The translations under genes were made by a program, and so were the position numbers. Of a stretch of DNA of 6,179 nucleotides, positions 1 through 5,516 are shown in pieces. The stretch spans positions 1 through 6,179 of the forward strand of contig JALHFC010000082.1 in NCBI GenBank assembly GCA_022839445.1, given 5' to 3'. The notes beneath the pieces were generated by a model. That model had not been told where the DNA came from and did not search any database. It worked only from the letters and a program-made list of their open reading frames with translations. The DNA is from Pelotomaculum sp. GTDB taxonomy: Bacteria; Bacillota; Desulfotomaculia; Desulfotomaculales; Pelotomaculaceae. How positions within the stretch are numbered: position 1 is the first letter of the stretch; the number at the start of each line of letters is the position of its first letter.

Positions 1-1262
1 TGGTGCGCCCGCACTGGTTTGGTTGATTGCCCGGTGCGGCTGATCTTGGCGTCAACTTCAACGTAGACAGGCAATCCGGGGTAAATCTCCCACCAGTTGT
101 CCTTGATCTCCTTCCATATACCGGGATACTTGCGGTGAATCGCCTCCCCGAACCCGAACACGTCGGCGCCATACTCGCGCTGCGCTTTGTCCAGGGCCGC
201 CTCTACCTCCTGCCGGACAGCAGCGGCCAGCGCCCGTTCAATGGATTCGATCACATCCGGCCGGTCCAGTTCCCCCTGGCATTTTGCTTCTGCAATATTT
301 GCCTGCACACTTATCTTAGCTCTGATGTCCAGTTCACCACCCGTCAACTCGGGCTCTATCCTGGAGCTGTTGTGCATTATATCAAAGGAATAGCCCGCGT
401 ACCCCTCATAGTCTGCACCCCCGGCGCAGGGCAAGTTAACCACCCCGCCTTTTACTTCGCCCCTTACCAAGAGCAGGCCCCGGCTTTCCCTTTCGTTTAG
501 CCAGCCGGCCAGCCTGTCCCCTTTAAAAACTGCAGTCTCGCCCATTTTAAAATTAAAACCGATTGCTTTTGGCCGCGCGTCGTCAACGGGGAAATCCACG
601 GCTAACCTGTTGCTCATTTCAACCCTATTAGGCGCCACCTGGATCCCGGGGGCAAAAGCATCCGCGCCTTCAGTCTCAAGCAGTTCCATAAAGTCCCCAA
701 CCTGTATTTTTGGGTAAAAGGAACTTACCTCCTGTTGTTCGAGCAAGTTGATTATATTTTGCGAAGATGGAGATATCAATTCTCCCGCAAGTTCAAAAAC
801 ACTGCTGATGTCGCTGCGGGAGATCAAAATCCAGCAACTTCGCCTGGTTTCCGGGATGCGGGTAAAAACATCCAGCACCTCAGCGATATTTCTGTTCCTG
901 GCAAGCTCCTCGGAAATCAAAACGGTCTGGTTGTGGGCAAAGTAAAGCCGGCGGGGCGACTCCAGGGATAAAAGCCTGATACATTCAAAAACCGTGTTCC
1001 CTTCGACGCTGGAATTGCGAAAGCCGCGCGACGAGGTACCGTCCCCGGCGGCGCCTCCGCTGGCCATACCGCCGCCGACCATAGCCCTGGGGCTGATCAC
1101 CTGGACGGTCAGCCGCACCTTCCCATCCGGCGCCTGGTCCAGGGCCATAGAAAGGACTATCCCCAAGTGCTCAACCTCCTGGTGATCCCAGCAGCCGGAA
1201 TGAGTTAAAACCAGGGCAAGCATAATCATGCACAAAGCCAGCTTCCTAATGCCCTTCCTCAC
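1..1262 (-). CDS. gerAC: Spore germinant receptor C subunit (Ger(x)C lipoprotein), 3' end cut by window edge
   Basis: Encodes at least 420 residues and is still open at the left edge. The N-terminus is a lipoprotein signal: basic start (R2, K3, R6, K7), hydrophobic core at about 8-20, then HSGCWD with the lipidated Cys at 24. The -3 residue is His, which is not ideal, but Cys-Trp-Asp is typical of this family. Family hallmarks follow: a variable Gly-rich stretch (about 63-75), TRIPETRRS (134-142), AVFKGDRLAGWLNERESRG (244-262), and near the end FGFGEAIHRKYP (369-380) with VDAKISRTG (403-411). Only a few C-terminal residues should be missing. GerC proteins are anchored to the outer face of the spore inner membrane as part of the nutrient receptor. 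GTG at 1260-1262 is chosen because it gives the whole basic signal start and overlaps the end of gerAA by 17 nt, suggesting coupled translation; in-frame ATGs at 1227 and 1221 would cut the signal peptide. Confidence 0.93.
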   Translation of the reverse strand, partial: MRKGIRKLALCMIMLALVLTHSGCWDHQEVEHLGIVLSMALDQAPDGKVRLTVQVISPRAMVGGGMASGGAAGDGTSSRGFRNSSVEGNTVFECIRLLSLESPRRLYFAHNQTVLISEELARNRNIAEVLDVFTRIPETRRSCWILISRSDISSVFELAGELISPSSQNIINLLEQQEVSSFYPKIQVGDFMELLETEGADAFAPGIQVAPNRVEMSNRLAVDFPVDDARPKAIGFNFKMGETAVFKGDRLAGWLNERESRGLLLVRGEVKGGVVNLPCAGGADYEGYAGYSFDIMHNSSRIEPELTGGELDIRAKISVQANIAEAKCQGELDRPDVIESIERALAAAVRQEVEAALDKAQREYGADVFGFGEAIHRKYPGIWKEIKDNWWEIYPGLPVYVEVDAKISRTGQSTKPVRAH

Positions 1263-2937
1263 TGCTACTGCCCCCGCCTCCTTTAGTTGACCTCTCGCCT
1301 GGACCGGCATTGCCGCGACCGTTATCAAAGGCGGCCTCCCCTCCGGAGGGAGGCTGTGGCTTTAAATCCGGGGCAATGCGCCAAACATTCCTTTTGGCAA
1401 TCTCCGTCGGGCGCCGGTGCATGGCCCACCAAGGCGCCCGGACCATGGCATCTTTAAGATCGGGAATTTTTAACGGGGCCAGCGGCGCCAAGTAAGGCAC
1501 ACCAAAGCTGCGCAAGCCGAGCATGTGAATCAGCAACGCCAGCGCCCCCGCCATGACCCCGAACAGACCCATGGTTGCAGCCAGGATCATAATTGGGAAG
1601 CGGAGCAGGCGCATACTTAAGGCCAGGTTGTAAGCCGGGATCATAAAGGAAGAGATCCCGGTAATGGCAACCACAATAATTTTTATCGGTGACACGAAGC
1701 CGGCCTGCACCGCCGCCTGCCCGATTACAAGTGCGCCAACGATGCTGACAGCCTGGCCTACCGCCCGGGGCAGCCGCAATCCTGCTTCCCGCAAGGCTTC
1801 AAATGTTATTTCCATTATCAGCGCCTCCACCACGGCGGGGAAAGGCACTCCCTCCCGGGATGCAGCTATGCTGATCAGAAGCTGCGTGGGAAGCATCTCC
1901 TGGTGAAAGGTGATTACGGCAACATACAGGGACGGCAGAAGAAGGGCGACCGCCAGCCCCATGTAGCGTAAGAGCCTGATCGCGGAAGCATAGTGATACC
2001 GCTCGTAATAGTCCTCCGGATTTTGAAGCATGTCCTGGAATACAACCGGCATAAAAAGCACCATCGGCGTACCGTCTGTAAAAATGCATACCCGCCCCTG
2101 AAGAAGGCTTGCCACCACCCGGTCGGGCCTTTCGGTATAGATCATCTGTGGAAAGGGAGTGTAAGGGTCGTCCTGTATCAACTCCTCAATATAACTGCCT
2201 TCCAGGATACCGTCGATGTCAATCCGTTCGAGCCTCTGCTTTACCTCCTGAACAAGCGCGGGAGACACCACCCCTTTCAGATAGGCGACGGCCACCGAGG
2301 TATTGGTCATACGCCCCAGGTTGAGCCCCTCTATGACCAGGTTGGGCGTGCGCAGCCTGCGCCTGACCAGAGAGGTGTTCACGCTGATGTTTTCGTTAAA
2401 ACTTTCTTTGGGGCCGCGCACCACCCCTTCAACGTCAGCTTTTTCAACCGGCCGCTGCGGCCAGGCTTTCATTACCACAATAATAACTTCATCGAAGCCG
2501 TCAACAAATACTGCTATGCCGCCGTAAAGGATTTCACTTACGACTTCTTGCATGTTGCGGGCGTTGGAATGAAGTTCGGCAACGGCTAAAACCGTTTTTT
2601 TTACTGATTCAATAAAATTCCCGGCCGGACGATCAGTTTCGGCAATCCCATCGACAAGCATCAACATTCTTAAAATGTTTTTGCTGACCCTGTCCCCGTC
2701 GACCATACTGCTGAGGTACACCAGGCAGGCGTTTTCCTTATTCCCGGCGCCCAGCCTGAACTCCCTGAAAACAATGTCGATATTCGGGCCGAGAACATCT
2801 TTAAGGTACGCTATGTTATCTTTAAGTCTCTTGGATATTTTTGCGCTTACCAATTCTGCGTCATTATAAGCCCGGTTTCCGTCAGGACCCGGCTTCCCGG
2901 CTGCTTTTTTTTTAAACAGTCTAAATAGTATGTTCAC
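1246..2937 (-). CDS. gerAA: Spore germinant receptor A subunit (GerA family membrane protein)
   Basis: 563 residues, a usual length for this family (Bacillus GerAA is slightly under 500; longer tails occur). Residues 1-285 form the soluble N-terminal part, with NTSLVRRRLRTPNLVIE (187-203), PFPQMIYTERPD (261-272) and the DGTP turn (288-291). The membrane part has hydrophobic segments at about 286-300, 321-345, 394-415, 418-440 and 447-475. It carries the most conserved family stretch, PTQLLISIAASREGVPFP (350-367), followed by EALIMEITFEALREAG and IGQAAVQAG (405-413). The tail from about 525 is hydrophilic and low in complexity (Gly/Ser rich). The protein sits in the spore inner membrane and, with B and C subunits, responds to nutrients. 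The start is GTG at 2935-2937; an in-frame stop lies upstream at 2974 and no ATG is nearby. The ribosome site is weak (see 2938-2956). gerAC follows on the same strand, while the B subunit is divergent. The ligand cannot be told from sequence. Confidence 0.96.
   Translation of the reverse strand: MNILFRLFKKKAAGKPGPDGNRAYNDAELVSAKISKRLKDNIAYLKDVLGPNIDIVFREFRLGAGNKENACLVYLSSMVDGDRVSKNILRMLMLVDGIAETDRPAGNFIESVKKTVLAVAELHSNARNMQEVVSEILYGGIAVFVDGFDEVIIVVMKAWPQRPVEKADVEGVVRGPKESFNENISVNTSLVRRRLRTPNLVIEGLNLGRMTNTSVAVAYLKGVVSPALVQEVKQRLERIDIDGILEGSYIEELIQDDPYTPFPQMIYTERPDRVVASLLQGRVCIFTDGTPMVLFMPVVFQDMLQNPEDYYERYHYASAIRLLRYMGLAVALLLPSLYVAVITFHQEMLPTQLLISIAASREGVPFPAVVEALIMEITFEALREAGLRLPRAVGQAVSIVGALVIGQAAVQAGFVSPIKIIVVAITGISSFMIPAYNLALSMRLLRFPIMILAATMGLFGVMAGALALLIHMLGLRSFGVPYLAPLAPLKIPDLKDAMVRAPWWAMHRRPTEIAKRNVWRIAPDLKPQPPSGGEAAFDNGRGNAGPGERSTKGGGGSSSEEGH
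1334..1354 (-). repeat. GC-rich inverted repeat inside the gerAA tail
   Basis: GCCTCCC (1334-1340) and its exact complement GGGAGGC (1348-1354) flank 7 bases whose centre, TCCGGA, is itself self-complementary. The RNA would fold into a strong hairpin of 7 GC-rich pairs, possibly extended. It lies in codons for the low-complexity tail of GerAA (around PPSGGE, residues 529-534), about 75-90 nt before the gerAC start. No U-tract follows on the minus strand, so it is not a standard terminator. It could modulate mRNA stability or gerAC translation, or simply reflect a tail built of Pro/Gly codons. Confidence 0.55.
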
Positions 2938-2956
2938 TGTCCTGATCAGGCCCCCT
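2938..2956 (-). promoter_or_regulatory. Weak, oddly spaced ribosome-binding region of gerAA with a perfect 10-bp palindrome
   Basis: Read on the minus strand, AGGGGG (2956-2951) is 13 nt from the GTG start, longer than the usual 5-9. The closer AGGA is only 2 nt away. Between them lies CCTGATCAGG (2941-2950), a perfect palindrome. GTG plus a poorly placed Shine-Dalgarno suggests low translation of GerAA, in clear contrast to the strong site of gerAB. The palindrome could also be a protein-binding site. Neither role is proven. Confidence 0.4.
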
Positions 2957-2984
2957 AAAAAAAGAAAAACACTTTATCAGTGTT
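2957..2984 (-). promoter_or_regulatory. Leader hairpin followed by a U-rich tract, upstream of gerAA
   Basis: On the minus strand AACACT-GATAA-AGTGTT forms a perfect 6-bp stem with a 5-nt loop (2984-2968). The T-rich run it opens into is broken by a single C and ends at 2957. The layout resembles an intrinsic terminator, but the stem is short and AT-rich. It falls just after the predicted start of the gerAA transcript, so it would be the first structure in the mRNA and lies before the ribosome site. It could be a 5' stabilising hairpin or a weak attenuator. It is not placed to terminate any upstream gene, since gerAB reads away from it. Confidence 0.4.
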
Positions 2985-2993
2985 AACTAAGAA

Positions 2994-3022
2994 TATTATG
3001 GCTGGTTAGCATTTTTTTATGT
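2994..3022 (-). promoter_or_regulatory. Predicted sigma-G (forespore) promoter for gerAA-gerAC
   Basis: On the minus strand ACATA (3022-3018) and CATAATA (3000-2994) are separated by 17 nt. The known sigma-G consensus is roughly GHATR, about 17-18 nt, then CATNHTA. The -10 matches fully and the -35 at four of five positions. Germinant receptor operons of Bacillus are transcribed by sigma-G in the forespore, so the match is in the expected place. The predicted transcript starts near 2987, giving a leader of about 50 nt. This was found by eye without scoring. Confidence 0.5.
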
Positions 3023-3069
3023 AAAAACGGTTCTTAGCGGGCAACTTCCCCAGTTTTTGCCTTTATAAC

Positions 3070-3099
3070 GAATATATCCCTTCGCGTAAAGGGATAATA
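3070..3099 (+). promoter_or_regulatory. Predicted sigma-G (forespore) promoter for gerAB
   Basis: GAATA (3070-3074) matches the sigma-G -35 consensus GHATR fully. After 18 nt comes GATAATA (3093-3099), which matches the -10 consensus CATNHTA at six of seven positions. The transcript would begin near 3106, about 37 nt before the gerAB ATG. Together with the promoter at 2994-3022 it would give forespore co-expression of the divergent receptor genes. A different sigma factor cannot be ruled out from sequence. Confidence 0.45.
3075..3096. repeat. Perfect 8-bp inverted repeat within the gerAB promoter
   Basis: TATCCCTT (3075-3082) and AAGGGATA (3089-3096) are exact reverse complements around a 6-base centre. 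The repeat fills the spacer and enters the proposed -10 element of the gerAB promoter. Its position is what one expects of an operator for a dimeric regulator such as a late-sporulation repressor, but no specific regulator can be named. Because it lies upstream of the predicted transcript start it would act as DNA, not as an RNA hairpin. Confidence 0.4.
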
Positions 3100-3126
3100 T
3101 CTAAGCCAGGTATACGTATGTATCCC

Positions 3127-3137
3127 GGGGGAGGTGG
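3127..3137 (+). promoter_or_regulatory. Strong ribosome-binding site that fixes the gerAB start
   Basis: GGGGGAGGTGG contains a full GGAGG (3130-3134) exactly 8 nt before ATG at 3143. An in-frame GTG at 3134 overlaps the ribosome site itself, so the ATG is the true start. Confidence 0.8.
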
Positions 3138-3142
3138 GGTTC

Positions 3143-4231
3143 ATGCTTGAAAAGGGGAAAATATCCGCATTTGCGTTTTTTTTAATTGTCTTTAACGGTA
3201 TCGGCGCCACCGCGGTAGTGTTTCTCCCGGCCATGGCCGCTAAATACGCCGGGCGCGACGCCTGGCTGACGGCTGTCTTCCCCGCTGTCCTGGGGATCAT
3301 CATCGTCCTGCTCGTCACAGAACTGGGCCGCCGGTTCCCAGGAAAAACCCTGGTTGAATACCTGCAAATTATCCTGGGAAAATGGCCAGGCAAAATTGTG
3401 GCAATATTTTACCTGTTCTTTTTTATCCATACCAACGCTTTTATTGTCAGGGAATTCGGCGAAATGATTACAATTCAGGTTATGCACCGCACCCCGGTCA
3501 TAGTTATTAATGCAGTTATGGTCCTTTTAGCGGCCTACGCGGTACGTTCCGGTTTAGAAGTGATTGCCAGGCTGTTTGAATTTCTTGTCCCGTGGATTAC
3601 TATCGCCTATTTCTTCATATTATTATTCGGCCTGCAAAAGGCAGAATTTCACCGTCTTTTGCCCGTGCTTGAAAACGGCCTGGCGCCGGTTCTGCACGGA
3701 TCGATTACTCCAGCAGCCTGGGCGGGGGAAGCGGTAATTCTGGCAATGATCCTGCCGTACCTGGCGCAGCCCCGGAAAGGGAGGGTCCTGGGCGCCTGGG
3801 CGATAATTGTTATAGCGGTGTTTATGACAGTTGACGCCGTAATTAATACGGCTATTTTCGGACCCACAACCGCCTATCTGGTATTCCCTACTTTTACGAT
3901 TTCTAATGAGGTTTTAGTCGGCGGGTTTTTGCGTATCGACGCTTTTACAATCATTCTCTGGATGTCTTCTATATTGACAAAATTATCTATATTCTATTAC
4001 ATCACAGCTTTGGGAACCGCGCAACTATTCAACCTGAAAGACTACAGGCCGGTGGTTTTACCGCTGGGCGTAATATTGACCGCCCTGTCGATTATATCAA
4101 TAGAGAATTCAACAGCAATCCGCGCCTACATGACATCCGGCTGGCCGCCGTTCGCCTTCCTGTTTGAATGGGTAATTCCGCTGGCCCTGCTGGTCATTGC
4201 CATTGCCAGGGGGTTTAAGGCCGGGAAATAG
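3143..4231 (+). CDS. gerAB: Spore germinant receptor B subunit (GerAB/Endospore_GerAB permease-like protein)
   Basis: 362 residues, the normal size for GerB proteins. It belongs to the spore-germination branch of the amino acid-polyamine-organocation transporter superfamily and is thought to form the nutrient-binding part of the receptor in the spore inner membrane. Hydrophobic segments lie near 8-28, 43-60, 85-103, 117-135, 145-163, 187-207, 217-238, 267-290, 302-320 and 335-356, giving the expected ten helices. Recognisable family features are FNGIGATAVVFLPA in helix 1 (17-30), GRDAWL (37-42), the FPGKTLVEYLQIILGKWPGK stretch (65-84) and FPTFTISN (248-255). The gene is divergent from gerAA-gerAC, unlike the classical A-B-C operon. 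Its end overlaps convergent folC by 17 bp, leaving no space for a terminator between them. No frameshift or missing helix is visible. The nutrient recognised cannot be inferred. Confidence 0.95.
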   Translation: MLEKGKISAFAFFLIVFNGIGATAVVFLPAMAAKYAGRDAWLTAVFPAVLGIIIVLLVTELGRRFPGKTLVEYLQIILGKWPGKIVAIFYLFFFIHTNAFIVREFGEMITIQVMHRTPVIVINAVMVLLAAYAVRSGLEVIARLFEFLVPWITIAYFFILLFGLQKAEFHRLLPVLENGLAPVLHGSITPAAWAGEAVILAMILPYLAQPRKGRVLGAWAIIVIAVFMTVDAVINTAIFGPTTAYLVFPTFTISNEVLVGGFLRIDAFTIILWMSSILTKLSIFYYITALGTAQLFNLKDYRPVVLPLGVILTALSIISIENSTAIRAYMTSGWPPFAFLFEWVIPLALLVIAIARGFKAGK

Positions 4232-5468
4232 GTGGAATCAGGTTTTGTAATTGAAGCAGGTGTTCCCGCGCTTCGGCCACCATGTAGAGAGAGCCGGTGA
4301 TACACACCAAATCATCCGGCCCGGCCAGGGACAGGGCTTTATTCACCGCACCCCCGGTATCTTCCACCAGGTAAACAAAGGGGGCGTGGCGGCCGGCCTC
4401 CGCGGCCAGTTCCTGCCAGTTTCCCGCCCTGGGGCTGTTGGGCCTGGTCACCACCACTGCCCTGGCCGCCTGCGCTAACTCCGCGATCACCCTGGCCCGC
4501 TCCTTGTCTGCTAGCATACCGATCACCAGAACCAGGCGCCGGCCGGGAAAGTGTTCTTCCAGCGCCCGGCGCAGGCTCCTGGCGCCGTCGTAATTGTGGG
4601 CGCCGTCGATAACCACCGGGGGCTCTTTACGCATCATCTCAAGCCTGGCAGGCCAGCGGACGGCCGCAAGCCCTTCATTAACCGCCCCGGCGCTAATCAC
4701 CGAGCCCGTTTCCATTAATACTTCGGCCGCCGCCACGGCGGTAGCCGCATTTACCTGCTGGTGCCGGCCCAGCAAGGGAAGTGACAGGTTTTCGTAACTT
4801 TGCCTGCGCCCCCGGACGCTAAAACACTGACCTGCTTCTGACAGGGATATATGCTCCCAGGTGACGTCCCGCCCCACCGGGATCAGCCGGGAATGTTTTT
4901 TTTGGCTGACTTCCTCAATAACCTGCAGTCCCACCCCGTCCGCCGCAGTCACCACAGGAACTCCCGGCTTGATGACGCCTGCCTTGACCCGCGCTATTTC
5001 TTTTAACGTATGGCCCAGGTAATCCATGTGGTCCATGGCGACGTTGGTTATGACCGAAACCAGGGGCGTCACTATATTCGTGGAGTCGACGGCGCCGCCC
5101 AGCCCCACTTCCAGGACCAGAAAATCTACTTTTTCGCGGAAAAAATAAAGAAAAGCCAGGGCGGTGCTCACTTCGAACTCAGTGGGGTGCTCGAACCCCT
5201 CTTTAACCATGGCTTCCAGGTGGGGGCGGAGTTCGCTCAATATTTCAGCCACACTTTCCCCGGCTATCTCCGCCCCGTTAATCCGGAATCTTTCAGTGTA
5301 GGAGCGCAGGTGCGGCGATGTGAATGTGCCCGCCCGGTAACCGGCCTTTTGCAAAATAGCGGCCAGCATGGCGGTGGTAGAACCTTTGCCGTTTGTGCCC
5401 CCGACATGTACTATTTTTAGGAACTTGGTCAAATTGGTCAAAAACATCATCGCTTCGCTGTAATTCAC
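4215..5468 (-). CDS. folC: Bifunctional folylpolyglutamate/dihydrofolate synthase (FolC) with an N-terminal gap
   Basis: 417 residues of the Mur-ligase-like FolC family, which uses ATP to join glutamate to dihydropteroate and/or folates in the cytoplasm. Visible motifs: P-loop GTNGKGST (24-31), FTSPHLRSYTERFRING (49-65), EVGLGGAVDSTN (120-131), the IARVKAG segment with the lysine usually carbamylated (K162), LLGRHQQVNAA (232-242), the C-domain DGAHNYDG (288-295), and TGSLYMVAEA (391-400). Start is GTG at 5466-5468, with AAGGAG 7 nt upstream. Oddities: after MNYSEAMMFLTNLTKF the protein jumps straight to LKIVHVGGTNGKGS. Relatives have about 20-25 more residues here, including a GLxR-type segment. 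Two conserved positions also differ, Ala-Val for the usual Arg-Leu in GGRLD, and Tyr for Pro in DGAHNP. The reading frame is fully open, so the gene is called intact but unusual. It lies 48 bp downstream of valS, a common Firmicute pairing and probably one operon. Confidence 0.92.
   Translation of the reverse strand: MNYSEAMMFLTNLTKFLKIVHVGGTNGKGSTTAMLAAILQKAGYRAGTFTSPHLRSYTERFRINGAEIAGESVAEILSELRPHLEAMVKEGFEHPTEFEVSTALAFLYFFREKVDFLVLEVGLGGAVDSTNIVTPLVSVITNVAMDHMDYLGHTLKEIARVKAGVIKPGVPVVTAADGVGLQVIEEVSQKKHSRLIPVGRDVTWEHISLSEAGQCFSVRGRRQSYENLSLPLLGRHQQVNAATAVAAAEVLMETGSVISAGAVNEGLAAVRWPARLEMMRKEPPVVIDGAHNYDGARSLRRALEEHFPGRRLVLVIGMLADKERARVIAELAQAARAVVVTRPNSPRAGNWQELAAEAGRHAPFVYLVEDTGGAVNKALSLAGPDDLVCITGSLYMVAEAREHLLQLQNLIPPISRP
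5425..5442. repeat. Perfect 9-bp tandem repeat next to the FolC gap
   Basis: TTGGTCAAA occurs twice in direct succession (5425-5433 and 5434-5442). On the minus strand it encodes the LTNLTK residues of FolC, immediately before the point where the family's usual segment is absent. Short direct repeats are typical sites of slippage or misassembly. The residues themselves fit the normal family N-terminus, so the repeat may equally be chance. Confidence 0.6.
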
Positions 5469-5516
5469 CCTGTCGCTCCTTCACCAAGATAAGATAGAAT
5501 TTGCCTCGCCCTTAAC

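Noticed and set aside
60..85. Possible frameshift near the end of gerAC
   Set aside because: A first reading seemed to lose the conserved VDAKISRTG ending, but rechecking base by base showed a continuous frame through to the window edge.
27..500. Open frame of 157 codons on the plus strand
   Set aside because: It lies antisense to a clear GerAC coding region and shows no recognisable protein features or ribosome site.
1993..2589. Open frame of 198 codons on the plus strand
   Set aside because: Fully antisense to the conserved soluble and first membrane parts of GerAA; the His-rich composition is that of a shadow frame.
4215..4260. Shared bidirectional terminator between gerAB and folC
   Set aside because: No stem with a flanking T-tract is visible in the overlap or just beyond it on either strand.
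5469..5516. Separate promoter or terminator between valS and folC
   Set aside because: The 48-bp gap has only the folC ribosome site; no convincing hairpin or promoter elements were found.
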